Source of the DNA: Cytophagaceae bacterium
GTDB lineage: Bacteria > Bacteroidota > Bacteroidia > Cytophagales > Spirosomataceae
Length of the DNA stretch: 64,000 nt
Assembly (NCBI GenBank): GCA_947460975.1
Contig: CANHGO010000004.1
Span: 62,001-126,000 of the forward strand
Direction: 5' to 3'
The notes under the pieces are model-generated. The model was not told where the DNA came from. It ran no database searches and was given only the letters and a program-made list of their open reading frames with translations. Numbering within the stretch: position 1 is the first letter of the stretch; each line of letters begins with the position of its first letter. The translations under genes were made by a program, and so were the position numbers. Below, piece after piece: positions 9,123-21,814 of the stretch.

Positions 9123-10682
9123 ATGAATCGTATTTTTTTGTTTGTCTTTTTAGGCCTAGGTAGCCTATCGGCAGTGCATGCACAGATTTATTCTTATTCG
9201 AATTTGGCCAAGAGTTTTTCAACCGCCTATTCCACGAGTTCACCACGTATGCAAGCCATGGGGGGTGTTCATAGTACATTAGGTGCCGATATAAGTTCAA
9301 TCTCTGGAAACCCAGCGGGTTTAGGATTTTACAATCGATCTGAAGTGTCTTTGGGTATAGGCTATGTTTCTGCCACGACTCAATCTACCTATCTTTCTGA
9401 AACATCTTCTAAAACTAATTCATTTGTCCATGTGCCTATTTTTGGTTTGGTTTTAGGTAGTCCTGCCGAGTTTTCCGCTTCGCAATGGCGCGGTAGTTTT
9501 GGAATTGCTTACTCAAGACAAGTGATCTTTGCGCAGCCCATTTCAATTTCAGGAGTCAATAATCGAAGTTCTTTGTTGGACCGTTTCATTGAAAAAGCAA
9601 ACGATAAAGGAGCCACAGGCCAAAGCCTAGACGACGAGTTTAATTCTTTTAGTAAATCGGCAGACAGTCCTGAAGCGGTAGCTTATCAAGCCTATTTGAT
9701 TAATCCCAATGCAAAAACAGGTGGCGCACCTTTCCAGCGGTATGAGGCTAATTTGCCTACGCGCCAACAAGGTACTGCGGATAATGAGGGGGCGTTGAGC
9801 CAATGGGATATTAGTTATGGGGCTTCTTATTTAAGTAAATTTTATGTGGGTTTAGGTTTGCACTTTTCTAAAATAAATGCGACTTCAACCACCTTTTGGC
9901 AAGAAGAATTTGTTGGGGCCAACTATGTGGCTGGTTTACAATATCAAGAAAAATTGGTCAATACGGGTTCAGGAATTTCGGCGACTTTGGGTATGATTTA
10001 CAAATTGACTTCAAATCTTCGAGCATCATTAGCCTTGCATACCCCTATGTTTTTTGACCAAATGAATGAACGTTATGACGCAACGTTAAATCCTAGGGTT
10101 TTTGGCATTCCATCGTTTGATTCAAAGGGAAATCCTATCACCATTACGAGGGTAGGACCGGTGAAGTTGACCCCGAATGAATTTACATACCAATTAACCA
10201 CGCCCTTCAAAATTTCTGGTGGCGCAGCTTATTTTTTTGGAAAAAGGGGTTTGTTAAGTCTTGATTTGGAATATGTCAATTACCCAGGCATGCGCGTTTC
10301 ATCTGCTGAATTATCGGCAACAGATAATATAAATTTTGAGAATAAGTACAATGGGCAAACGCAGAAAAATTTCCAATCGGCACTCAATATAAAATTAGGG
10401 ACTGAAATTAGACTAAGTGCCAATTTTAATCTTCGTGGGGGTGTGGCCACTTGGGGTAATAGTTATTCGCCTACGTATGATTCGATCGATCGGACCGTGT
10501 TACAAATTTCGGGTGGTTTAGGCTATCGTACCAACCAGTTTTACATCGATTTGACAGCGTACCAACGAACCGCTAAAGATGCCTTTACTCCTTATGCCTT
10601 AAAGAGCTCAGCGGATTATTCTTCGGCAAGTTTGAATTTAACAAATCTGCAATTCATGATTGGTGGAGGCGTTTATTTTTAA
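9123..10682 (+). CDS. OmpP1/FadL/TodX-like outer-membrane transport protein
   Basis: The 519-residue protein has a signal peptide ending VHAQ. The mature N-terminus (SPRMQAMGGVHSTLGADISSISGNPAGLGFY) carries the NPAGL signature of the OmpP1/FadL/TodX hydrophobic-compound porins, followed by alternating amphipathic strands through a C-terminal strand ending FMIGGGVYF. FadL-type proteins move long-chain fatty acids or aromatics across the outer membrane; the ligand here is unknown. It is coupled to the upstream lipoprotein gene and convergent, with an 8-base gap, to the large repetitive protein. Confidence 0.82.
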   Translation: MNRIFLFVFLGLGSLSAVHAQIYSYSNLAKSFSTAYSTSSPRMQAMGGVHSTLGADISSISGNPAGLGFYNRSEVSLGIGYVSATTQSTYLSETSSKTNSFVHVPIFGLVLGSPAEFSASQWRGSFGIAYSRQVIFAQPISISGVNNRSSLLDRFIEKANDKGATGQSLDDEFNSFSKSADSPEAVAYQAYLINPNAKTGGAPFQRYEANLPTRQQGTADNEGALSQWDISYGASYLSKFYVGLGLHFSKINATSTTFWQEEFVGANYVAGLQYQEKLVNTGSGISATLGMIYKLTSNLRASLALHTPMFFDQMNERYDATLNPRVFGIPSFDSKGNPITITRVGPVKLTPNEFTYQLTTPFKISGGAAYFFGKRGLLSLDLEYVNYPGMRVSSAELSATDNINFENKYNGQTQKNFQSALNIKLGTEIRLSANFNLRGGVATWGNSYSPTYDSIDRTVLQISGGLGYRTNQFYIDLTAYQRTAKDAFTPYALKSSADYSSASLNLTNLQFMIGGGVYF

Positions 10683-10690
10683 TTCCTTAT

Positions 10691-14493
<3,803 letters not shown>

Positions 14494-14497
<4 letters not shown>

Positions 14498-15192
14498 TTT
14501 AAAAATTTCAATCCAATCAAAAAACTAGTTGGTGCAAAGTTTAAGGTAGCCTCACCACTTTTATCTGCATGTCTGGTTTGGCTCTTTTGATAGGCAATAA
14601 ACACAGACGTTTTGTCATTGATTTTTTTGCTAATTTCTCCCCGATAGCCTGTGAAAAATTGGAGTGTATTGAATTGAGGATTGTCAGCCAAAGAAAAATA
14701 TTGATTAGAAATCAACTGGTTTCCATGGATCATTTTGAATAGGGACAATTGCCCCAATCCACTAATTGAAAAACCATATATGATGGGTATTAGTAATCCG
14801 AAGCCAGCCTGAGCGCCGACAAAATCAGTCTGATAGGCGAATGGGATTTTCTGAAGATCACCTACTGTATTCATCTGTAGGTAATGAAAACCTATATCAT
14901 AATTTAAAAAACTTAAAACCTTAGAGACCTTTGGATGCTGACTAAAATAGATACTTCGTTTACTCGTGTTGGCTAAGTTCTTGCTCGTATCTAAAATAGC
15001 CTGAGAGACACTAATGCCAAAATGGGAGCCAGGAGAAGGCTTTAGGTAATCTGCTTTTGCCCCATTTGCTTGGGTATAACTAAATGCTGTAATCGCTGAA
15101 CCTAGCTGTATTTTATAACTTTGGGCTTGGCAAAACGAATTAATTAGAACAACGATTAATGGCAATACTTTTAACAAAAAATTATACCTCAT
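14494..15192 (-). CDS. Secreted barrel-like protein of unknown function
   Basis: The 232-residue protein has a signal peptide ending NSFCQAQ. The rest alternates short amphipathic stretches with aromatic residues, for example FGLLIPIIYGFSISGLGQLSLF and a final FAPTSFLIGLKFLK strand, as in small outer-membrane beta-barrels. It distantly resembles PorP/SprF-type proteins, but it is shorter than those (about 300 residues) and I see no diagnostic motif. Its stop overlaps the start of the large repetitive gene by 4 bases (ATGA), so the two are translated together. An outer-membrane partner or anchor for the fibre is inferred. Confidence 0.68.
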
Positions 15193-15287
15193 GTTAATGC
15201 TCCATTTTATTCAGAGCAAGTAACAGATTCTAAATTTTTGTTTTGTACGGTTTTTTCTGATGGCTAAAAAAATCGAACAAACTTGTG

Positions 15288-16463
15288 TTATTTTTTTATT
15301 TTTAATAAAAATTCAGCTGCAGAAAGCCCGTATATGCTTTTGCATGCAAAATGAAATGTTTGTCTATTCTTAAACCCAGACTCAAATGCTAATGCCTCAG
15401 TTGTGTATTTTTTCCAAATAGGGTTGTGTTTTAATTCATCTTTTAGATAGGTAAGCCGACAAGAATTAACAAATTCCGGAAAACTTTGGCCATGCGCTTG
15501 CTTAATCGATAATGAAATTTGAGAAGCAGATAGTCCAAGCCTTTCTGATATGTTTATTATTTTTAAATCCGGATTCAAGAAAATTAATTCAGTTTCAAAT
15601 AAATTTTGAATTTTTAAGATGTGGTCAACATGAACACTTTTTTTTGTCGGCGTATTCCCATTTGAAAACTCTTCTAATTCTTTTTTGGTGAAAAATCCAC
15701 TGAGTGTTGGTCCTACTAACATTTGTGGATTTAGTATTAAGTAAAACGCTTCAAATAAGTAGTTGACCGAAAATAAAATGTAGATGAAGATTAACTCGAA
15801 AGAAGACTTTAGTCCTATTATTTTCATCGTAATAAAATAATATAGAATAAATAATACAGCTACGATTTTCATTGAAAAATCAATTAACACCCATTTGATA
15901 ATAATGTTGTTATTCCTTTTTAATATTCTAAAGCCCTTTATTTTAAAGTAATTGTAAAGATCAAATCCGAGCCAAACAGAATATATTAAAATGGATAATC
16001 CTTTTAAATATATATGAGTGGACATAGGTAGCCAACCGAAATTGCCGGTTGACGCAGAAAGATTCCCATTGGTAATTATAAACCTGATTTCATCCAATTT
16101 CGCCTCTTTTGAACTTAAGTAATATGGAATGTATTCGACAAAGTGAAATATAAAGGGAATGAAATGCAGGAAATAAATACGTTTAAATTTTCTATTAGGG
16201 TATAATAAAAACTGCTGAATGAGGACTGAAAGTGGGCCAACAAGGTAAATAGGAGGGGATAAGGATCTGAAAAAATAGGGGTGATCTAAAATATTCTCTT
16301 CAGTTAAATAATAAGAGATTATAAGTGTAAGAGCCAGTAATGTAAATTGAATTCCTAGTAGTTTGGAAGCAGTCAGCCCTTTTCTTAAGATTAGATTTAT
16401 TCCAAAGAGCAAAAATAACGTACCGAGGCAAAAATGAAAGATGACCGATAAATACTCTGTCAT
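15288..16463 (-). CDS. Membrane-anchored AraC-family transcription regulator
   Basis: The 391-residue protein has about seven hydrophobic segments in residues 1-240 (starting VIFHFCLGTLFLLFGINL, with ILYYFITMKIIG and LIFIYILFSVNYLF later). A cytoplasmic AraC/XylS double helix-turn-helix occupies about 290-390, with LGLSASQISLSIKQ as the first HTH and ALAFESGFKNRQTFHFACK as the second. This architecture is common in Bacteroidota, where the membrane part is thought to sense an envelope signal. It lies 95 bases upstream of the barrel-fibre pair in the same direction, so control of that pair is plausible but unproven. It is more AT-rich by eye than its neighbours. Confidence 0.85.
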   Translation of the reverse strand: MTEYLSVIFHFCLGTLFLLFGINLILRKGLTASKLLGIQFTLLALTLIISYYLTEENILDHPYFFRSLSPPIYLVGPLSVLIQQFLLYPNRKFKRIYFLHFIPFIFHFVEYIPYYLSSKEAKLDEIRFIITNGNLSASTGNFGWLPMSTHIYLKGLSILIYSVWLGFDLYNYFKIKGFRILKRNNNIIIKWVLIDFSMKIVAVLFILYYFITMKIIGLKSSFELIFIYILFSVNYLFEAFYLILNPQMLVGPTLSGFFTKKELEEFSNGNTPTKKSVHVDHILKIQNLFETELIFLNPDLKIINISERLGLSASQISLSIKQAHGQSFPEFVNSCRLTYLKDELKHNPIWKKYTTEALAFESGFKNRQTFHFACKSIYGLSAAEFLLKIKK

Positions 16464-16502
16464 TATTGGGTGTGATTTATTTATAACAGTGTGTAATCTA
16501 GT

Positions 16503-16522
16503 AAAAAGTATGTAAACTTTTT
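16503..16522 (-). terminator. A/T-rich hairpin after aroK
   Basis: AAAAAGT and ACTTTTT form a perfect 7-bp inverted repeat around the 6-base loop atgtaa, starting 8 bases past the aroK stop on the minus strand. With only one G-C pair it is a weak stem. It could end the DUF1599-BT_3928-aroK transcript or be chance in AT-rich DNA. Confidence 0.3.
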
Positions 16523-16530
16523 AAATTTTT

Positions 16531-17049
16531 TTAAACAGGAATATACTGATCCAACAACCAAAGGAGTTGGGTCACTGATATTTCTCCGTCTACTTGTATG
16601 TCGGCTTGTTTGTAAAATGGCAATCTTTCTTCAAAGGTTTTTTTGATCGTATCGATCACGGCTTCTTCGCTTTGACTTTTGTCTAATAGAGGCCTATTGT
16701 TCCCTTGCGCTTTATATAATCTTTTCGCTAGGTCATTGACATCTACGTTTAAAAAAATACTTACTCCATTGTTTTTGATAAATTCCATGTTGTCGTTAAA
16801 ACAAGGAACTCCACCCCCGGTAGCGATGACCATCGATTGATCCGGTTGGAATCCGTGCAATGTCTTTTTTTCTAACTCTCTAAAGTGGCTTTCTCCTTGG
16901 CCAGAAAATATCTCTGAAATCGTTTTTTGCTCACGGGTTTCGATCAGTTTGTCCATGTCGGTGAAGCTGTAACCCAAATTCCTTGCTAATTCTTTTCCTA
17001 ATGTACTTTTCCCAGATGAGGGCATTCCAATTAAATAAATATTTTTCAT
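16531..17049 (-). CDS. aroK: Shikimate kinase
   Basis: The 172-residue P-loop kinase phosphorylates shikimate at the 3-hydroxyl in the chorismate pathway. Walker A is GMPSSGKST at about residues 8-16, followed by the shikimate-binding DMDKLIE, RELEKKTL, the GGGVPCF loop, NNRPLL (lid/adenine region) and ERLPFYKQAD near the end. Length and order are typical of AroK/AroL. The ATG overlaps the stop of the BT_3928-like gene by 4 bases, so it is translationally coupled. A second pathway enzyme, aroQ, is about 9 kb away. Confidence 0.94.
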   Translation of the reverse strand: MKNIYLIGMPSSGKSTLGKELARNLGYSFTDMDKLIETREQKTISEIFSGQGESHFRELEKKTLHGFQPDQSMVIATGGGVPCFNDNMEFIKNNGVSIFLNVDVNDLAKRLYKAQGNNRPLLDKSQSEEAVIDTIKKTFEERLPFYKQADIQVDGEISVTQLLWLLDQYIPV

Positions 17050-18158
17050 TCTTGCACTTTTGTTAAACGTTCTTCGATTTCATTGGCGTTGGGCAAGTGA
17101 AAAGCTGACCATTTGCCTTTAACCACCCCATTCTTGAGTATCCAAATTCCTGGACTAGACCTGATAATTGTTTTCAAAACTTTTACATCTGCTGATAAAG
17201 CAGGGAAGCTTAATTGATACCGATGTCTTAATTCGTTTACTTCCTCATCAGTAGATGCGGAAACTAACCAAACCGATATTTTTTTCTTTTCTAATTCCTT
17301 GGCTAAAATACTGATATCCGAAAATGCTTTTTCGTAGGTATGGTGTATGTTGGGCACGATCACCATGACCCGGTTTCCTACAAAGCTTTCTTTCGTATAA
17401 TCAGTCGTATCGCCTTCAGCCCATAAATGGTAATCGGTGATTAGGGGCCTCGCTTCTTTTTCGTTGATGGCCTTCATCGAAATAAACTTGGCTAAGGTGT
17501 CTGTTGGCAATTCCAATAATTCAGTCTCCTTGCCATCTATTTGATACACATAACTAAATTTCAGAGCTTCCCGCTCTTTCATATTTTGAGGTATATTTTC
17601 TCCTATCGCATAAGGCAGGCTGTCGAATTTTGGTAAATAAAAATACGAGTAAACGCCTATCCCCACACTGATGAAAATACTGACCACGACGATTTTTAAG
17701 GTGCGCTCGTTTTTATTGGCCTTGTTGGTGAACAACAAACTTACCGTTAGCAGAATCAAAAATATATCTTTCCCAAAAGATGTCCAAGGGGTTAATTTAA
17801 TAGCCTCCCCGAAGCATCCACAGTCGGTGACCTTATTAAAATAAGCCGAATAAAAAGTTAAAAAACTAAAGAAGAGTAATATGGAAAAGATGGCCCAAAG
17901 GGTTTGTTTAGCCCGGTAATTAAACCATAAGGCGACGGCTAAAACCACTTCTAGGCTACTTAATAAGATCGAAAGAATTAATGCATAAGGAATCCAGAAT
18001 TTCCAGAAGCCCGACATCCATGGAAAGTCCACCGAAAATACATCAAAATATTCCTCTAGTTTTAGTTGGGTCCCAATGGGGTCATTCAGTTTAATAAACC
18101 CGGAAAAGAGGAATATGCTGACCAGTAAAAAGGTGGCAATCTTTGCGTAACGCTGCAT
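17046..18158 (-). CDS. BT_3928-like membrane protein (DoxX/MauE-type plus thioredoxin-like domain)
   Basis: The 370-residue protein has four transmembrane helices in about residues 1-170 (from ATFLLVSIFLFSGFIKLNDP), resembling DoxX/MauE-type proteins, with FNKVTDCGCFGEAI between helices. A fifth hydrophobic stretch precedes a soluble C-terminal domain with a thioredoxin-like layout (VMVIVPNIHHTYEKAF, KKISVWLVSAS, PGIWILKNG). The CGCFG pair recalls the MauE/VKOR-like redox motifs. Its position between DUF1599 and aroK fits a conserved Bacteroidota neighbourhood. The function is not established; a redox or disulfide-related role is inferred. Confidence 0.75.
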   Translation of the reverse strand: MQRYAKIATFLLVSIFLFSGFIKLNDPIGTQLKLEEYFDVFSVDFPWMSGFWKFWIPYALILSILLSSLEVVLAVALWFNYRAKQTLWAIFSILLFFSFLTFYSAYFNKVTDCGCFGEAIKLTPWTSFGKDIFLILLTVSLLFTNKANKNERTLKIVVVSIFISVGIGVYSYFYLPKFDSLPYAIGENIPQNMKEREALKFSYVYQIDGKETELLELPTDTLAKFISMKAINEKEARPLITDYHLWAEGDTTDYTKESFVGNRVMVIVPNIHHTYEKAFSDISILAKELEKKKISVWLVSASTDEEVNELRHRYQLSFPALSADVKVLKTIIRSSPGIWILKNGVVKGKWSAFHLPNANEIEERLTKVQE

Positions 18159-18164
18159 AATTTA

Positions 18165-18743
18165 TTACTGTTGGGCTTGTTGGCTTTGTTCTTCTTTCAA
18201 TTTAATCAAACAAAATACGGCATAGTTGAGCATATCTTGGTAGTTGGCTTCCACCCCCTCCGACACCAATGTGACGCCTAAATTATTCTCTATTTGCTTC
18301 GTTCTAAATATTTTCATTAGAATCAAATCGGTCATGCTGCTAACCCGCATATCTCTCCATGCTTCCCCATAATCGTGATTTTTATTTCTCAAAAGCTCTA
18401 ATGTGATTTCTATTTGATCATCGTAGATTCCACCTAACTCTTCTGGCGAAAACTCCATTTGATCCGAATGCTCAAGCGTTTTTTGGATTAATGCAATGAT
18501 GCAATAATTGATGATGCCGATAAACTCACCCTCAATTCCATCCACGATTTTTTGTTGGCCCTTATCCTGAATACTGCGTATTCTTTGTGCCTTGATAAAA
18601 ATTTGATCGGTAAGGCTGGGTAAACGTAAAATTCTCCAAGAAGTCCCGTAATCTTTGTTTTTTTTATCAAACAAGGCTTTGCAGTGTGAAATTACTTGTC
18701 GATATTCGATTTCGGTTTGGGAAGGCGAAGAGTCCCGATTCAT
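18165..18743 (-). CDS. DUF1599 protein with two tandem domains
   Basis: The 192-residue cytoplasmic protein consists of two similar halves. KNKDYGTSWRILRLPSLTD in the first half aligns with KNHDYGEAWRDMRVSSMTD in the second, each followed by a helix with a Lys/Arg pair and then a GxEGEF/GVEANY...LNYxxxxLI segment. This duplication is characteristic of DUF1599 (nucleotide-modification-associated domain 1), common in Bacteroidota. No biochemical function is established. It is the first gene of a three-gene operon (6 bases to the BT_3928-like gene) and is divergent from folP. Confidence 0.82.
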   Translation of the reverse strand: MNRDSSPSQTEIEYRQVISHCKALFDKKNKDYGTSWRILRLPSLTDQIFIKAQRIRSIQDKGQQKIVDGIEGEFIGIINYCIIALIQKTLEHSDQMEFSPEELGGIYDDQIEITLELLRNKNHDYGEAWRDMRVSSMTDLILMKIFRTKQIENNLGVTLVSEGVEANYQDMLNYAVFCLIKLKEEQSQQAQQ

Positions 18744-18820
18744 ATTACTTGGATTAGATTTCTATACTCACGTTTTTTTAGCCTACAAAAATATTTAAAT
18801 TATCCTAAATTTCAGCTCAT

Positions 18821-19705
18821 TTGGATGCTCTTTTTCCAACTTTTAACACATTCTTTGTAAATGGTCAATTATTAGACCTAGGGGGTGCTTTAAATTCTAC
18901 CATCTGCATGGGAATTTTAAATGTAACGCCTGATTCATTTTATGAGGGAAGTCGAATTAATTCCGTGGATGCTGCCTTGCAGCAAGCTGAAAAAATGATT
19001 TCAGAGGGGGTTAAGATTCTGGATATTGGAGGTCACTCGACTCGGCCGGGTGCAGAACCTGTCAGTGAAAAGGAGGAGATTAATCGTGTATTTCCTATCA
19101 TTGAGGCATTAAACAAGCGATTTCCAACACTCATTATATCCATTGATACCTACCGACTATCCGTGGCCAAAGCTGCATTTGCCTCAGGGGCTCATATGTT
19201 AAATGATATCGGCGGGGGCCAAATGGATGTTGGCATTTTTGATTGGATTTGTTCCGAACAAATTCCTTATGTGTTAACGCACAGTGTCGGTAAATTTGAA
19301 GAGGTGCATCAAATTCCTGCTTATGAGAATGTGGTTGAGGTCGTATGGACTGATTTAGCTAAAAAAGTACAATATCTAAGGTCGAAAGGTTTGAAAAATT
19401 TACTCATAGATCCTGGCTTTGGTTTTTCGAAGTCCTTGGATCATAACTATGAGCTATTATCAAAATTGGGACAGTTCAAACTTTTGGGTGCACCGATCCT
19501 AGTAGGGCTTTCGCGGAAGACCATGATTCATAAATTTTTACATATAGATGCGGATCAATCGTTAACTGGAAGTACTGCCTTGCATGCAATCGCTTTGAAC
19601 AAAGGGGCTAGCGTTTTAAGGGTTCATGACGTAAAAGAAGCCATGGAGGTCATTAAATTAGTTCATAAATTAAAACAATATGGCGTATCCGATATTTGTG
19701 AATGA
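18821..19705 (+). CDS. folP: Dihydropteroate synthase
   Basis: This TIM-barrel enzyme of 294 residues joins p-aminobenzoate to dihydropterin pyrophosphate in folate synthesis. It shows MGILNVTPDSFYEGSR, the pterin-site ILDIGGHSTRPGAEPV, IDTYR, LNDIGGG, LIDPGFGFSK and the late TGSTALHAIAL. The start is TTG at 18821: the first in-frame ATG (18908) would remove the first beta-strand just before the conserved GILNVTPDSF, and an in-frame TAA sits at 18806. The class IV aminotransferase gene overlaps its end by 26 bases. Confidence 0.94.
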   Translation: MDALFPTFNTFFVNGQLLDLGGALNSTICMGILNVTPDSFYEGSRINSVDAALQQAEKMISEGVKILDIGGHSTRPGAEPVSEKEEINRVFPIIEALNKRFPTLIISIDTYRLSVAKAAFASGAHMLNDIGGGQMDVGIFDWICSEQIPYVLTHSVGKFEEVHQIPAYENVVEVVWTDLAKKVQYLRSKGLKNLLIDPGFGFSKSLDHNYELLSKLGQFKLLGAPILVGLSRKTMIHKFLHIDADQSLTGSTALHAIALNKGASVLRVHDVKEAMEVIKLVHKLKQYGVSDICE

Positions 19706-20498
19706 TGCTTGGGTTTCCCCAGACAAGGCTCATGTTAGTGTAAAGGACATTGGTTTTCTCCGAGGATATGGCATTTTTGATTTTTTTAGAATCATGGATG
19801 GGCGGGCGATTTTTTTGTCGGACCATTTAGATCGATTTCTATCCTCAGCTCAAAAAATGGGAATCAAGCATAGGTTCTCAAAAGCTCAACTTTCCCAATT
19901 GATTCTTGATTTAGCTAAAACCTCAAAGGATTCGTGTTTAGGTGTTAAATTAGTGTTGACCGGTGGCGATAGTTTGAATGGATTTGAGCCCATGGAAGGG
20001 GAATCTAATTTATTCATCTTTCCTGGGGTTTTTTCTTTTGCGAATCCCATGGAGGGACTACATTTGATAAGCCAAAAATACCATCGAGAAATGGCCGATA
20101 TTAAATCCTTAAACTATGCTTTTGCCATTAGGCATTGGGCCGAGATGAAAAGTAAAGGGGGGAATGATTTGATTTATTATACTGATGAATTAGGGGTTTC
20201 TGAATCGTCTAGAAGCAATTTGTTTTTTGTAAAAGCGGGGGTTGTTTACACGCCGGGCCAACAAATTTTAGCGGGTATCACTCGGAGCCATGTAATGTCT
20301 TTAGCCTCTAAGGAGTTTGAAGTTCGAGTTGGCGATTATTCATTGGATGATTTTTTGTCGGCCGACGAAGTATTTACGACCGGAAGTACTAAAAGAGTAT
20401 TGCCTATTTTTTCCATTGACGGAAAACAAATCCATGGCGGCCAAAGAGGCAATATAACAGCACATCTATATGATCTGTTAGTTAGATCAGAAAGCTAA
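19680..20498 (+). CDS. Class IV aminotransferase, probable aminodeoxychorismate lyase
   Basis: The 272-residue fold-type IV PLP enzyme has FLRGYGIFDFFRI near the N-terminus, the PLP lysine in DIKSLNY, and ELGVSESSRSNLFFV followed by ILAGITRSHV. The family includes branched-chain and D-amino-acid aminotransferases and 4-amino-4-deoxychorismate lyase (PabC), which cannot be separated safely by motif alone. The 26-base overlap with folP makes a PabC role, which releases the p-aminobenzoate used by FolP, the best inference. Its stop (TAA) overlaps the stop of the convergent mogA gene. Confidence 0.8.
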   Translation: MAYPIFVNDAWVSPDKAHVSVKDIGFLRGYGIFDFFRIMDGRAIFLSDHLDRFLSSAQKMGIKHRFSKAQLSQLILDLAKTSKDSCLGVKLVLTGGDSLNGFEPMEGESNLFIFPGVFSFANPMEGLHLISQKYHREMADIKSLNYAFAIRHWAEMKSKGGNDLIYYTDELGVSESSRSNLFFVKAGVVYTPGQQILAGITRSHVMSLASKEFEVRVGDYSLDDFLSADEVFTTGSTKRVLPIFSIDGKQIHGGQRGNITAHLYDLLVRSES

Positions 20499-21022
20499 TT
20501 TGAGGGAGGTCTGAAGGCTTTCATGTTCGCTTCGTTGCAAACTAAAAAGGGGCCGTCAATCAAATCGATGCAATAGGGGATGGCGGGGAAAACACCCTCA
20601 AGACACTGTCTGATTGCTTTTGGTTTCCCTGGTAAATTGACAATTAATGTATTTCCTCGAATGCCAGCCGTTTGCCTGCTAAGAATGGCAGTGGGTACAA
20701 ATGCTAAACTAATTGAACGCATTAACTCGCCAAAACCGGGTAGCATTTTTTCGCATATCGCTTCTGTTGCTTCAGGGGTAACATCTCTAAGGGAGGGTCC
20801 AGTTCCACCCGTGGTGATAATTAGGCACGTTTTTTCAATGTCGGCCATGTGAATCATCGCCTCTTCCAATTGCTTTTGTTCGTCGGGAATGACTTTATAG
20901 ACGACGTCAAACTCGCTAATCAGGTATTCATGCAGAAGTTCGACCACGGCTTTTCCAGGAATATCTTCATAAATTCCTTGGCTTGCACGGTCTGAAACAT
21001 TGATAACCCCTATTTTGATCAT
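20495..21022 (-). CDS. MogA/MoaB-type molybdopterin adenylyltransferase-like protein
   Basis: With the ATG at 21022 the product is 175 residues starting MIKIGVINVSDRASQG, the usual family N-terminus. The track's upstream extension begins inside tcdA and encodes nothing family-like. The signature TTGGTGPSLRDVTPEAT and the later VNLPGKPKAIRQCLEGVFP match the MPT-binding fold. MogA adenylates molybdopterin before Mo insertion. No other molybdenum-cofactor gene is in the window, so whether the organism makes Moco is open. The start overlaps the tcdA stop by 4 bases (ATGA). Confidence 0.83.
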   Translation of the reverse strand: MIKIGVINVSDRASQGIYEDIPGKAVVELLHEYLISEFDVVYKVIPDEQKQLEEAMIHMADIEKTCLIITTGGTGPSLRDVTPEATEAICEKMLPGFGELMRSISLAFVPTAILSRQTAGIRGNTLIVNLPGKPKAIRQCLEGVFPAIPYCIDLIDGPFLVCNEANMKAFRPPSN

Positions 21023-21813
21023 TGCTTTTTTGATTTTTTGCCAAGGTTCATGTGGGCCTTTAGTCTTTTTTCCATGGGAATTTCTTCGTCTAAAATATCC
21101 CGAATGACCACTGAAGCACAAGCCCCGCCAAATGCGGCAGGTAAATAGGATATGGTGCCATAAGCCGATTTTTTAAAATTAGAACCGTCCGTTAAAATAA
21201 GAGATTCGTCACGTACTTTTTCTAAAGAAAACACCGCTTTTATTCCTCTTCCGACGCCCAATCTCCGAATTCGTTTTCTGACTAGAGCGGCTAAATAACA
21301 TTCTCTTGTATCTAATAAATCCGTGGTTCTAAGTTTTGTTGGATCTAATTTTCCACCAGCTCCCATGGAACTCACTATTTTTAGATTTAATTCATAGGCA
21401 GTTTTAAGCAAGGTTAATTTGGGTGTTACAGAATCAATGCAATCCATGACATAATCGAAACGCGTTGTTTCTAAAATTTCTTTGGCTGCGTCAGGGCTTA
21501 AAAAAGTTTCATGCTCATGCAAAACCAGGTCCGGATTAATGGCCTTTAAACGTTCAGCCATAATTTTCACTTTGGCCACCCCATGATTGGTAGCAAGCGC
21601 AGGTAATTGGCGATTCCGATTGGTGGGGTCCACCACATCCCCATCGACTATCGTCATCGTTCCAACTCCAGCCCTAGCGATAAATTCGGCGGCAAAGGAA
21701 CCCACGCCCCCTAGGCCTACGATCAATACATGTGCGGATTGTAATTTTTGAATGCCCTCTGGGCCGATTAATAGTTCGGAGCGACTAAGCCAACTTAAAT
21801 CTTTTGAACTCAT
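21019..21813 (-). CDS. tcdA: tRNA t6A dehydratase (TcdA/CsdL), ThiF-like E1 fold
   Basis: The 264-residue ThiF/MoeB-superfamily protein has the nucleotide-binding VLIVGLGGVGSFAAEFIARAG at about residues 29-49, TNRNRQLPAL, DCIDSVTPKL, and SSMGAGGKLDPTKL followed by VRKRIRRLGVG, the pattern of TcdA rather than ThiF or MoeB. TcdA cyclises t6A to ct6A at tRNA position 37. The adjacent MogA-like gene might instead suggest a MoeB-like role, but no MoaD-type partner is present and the RKRIRR segment supports TcdA. The GT2 gene ends 1 base upstream. Confidence 0.86.
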   Translation of the reverse strand: MSSKDLSWLSRSELLIGPEGIQKLQSAHVLIVGLGGVGSFAAEFIARAGVGTMTIVDGDVVDPTNRNRQLPALATNHGVAKVKIMAERLKAINPDLVLHEHETFLSPDAAKEILETTRFDYVMDCIDSVTPKLTLLKTAYELNLKIVSSMGAGGKLDPTKLRTTDLLDTRECYLAALVRKRIRRLGVGRGIKAVFSLEKVRDESLILTDGSNFKKSAYGTISYLPAAFGGACASVVIRDILDEEIPMEKRLKAHMNLGKKSKKQ

Positions 21814-21814
21814 A

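Noticed and set aside
18908-19705. folP start at the first ATG (18908)
   Set aside because: It would remove residues before the conserved GILNVTPDSF strand; TTG at 18821 keeps them.
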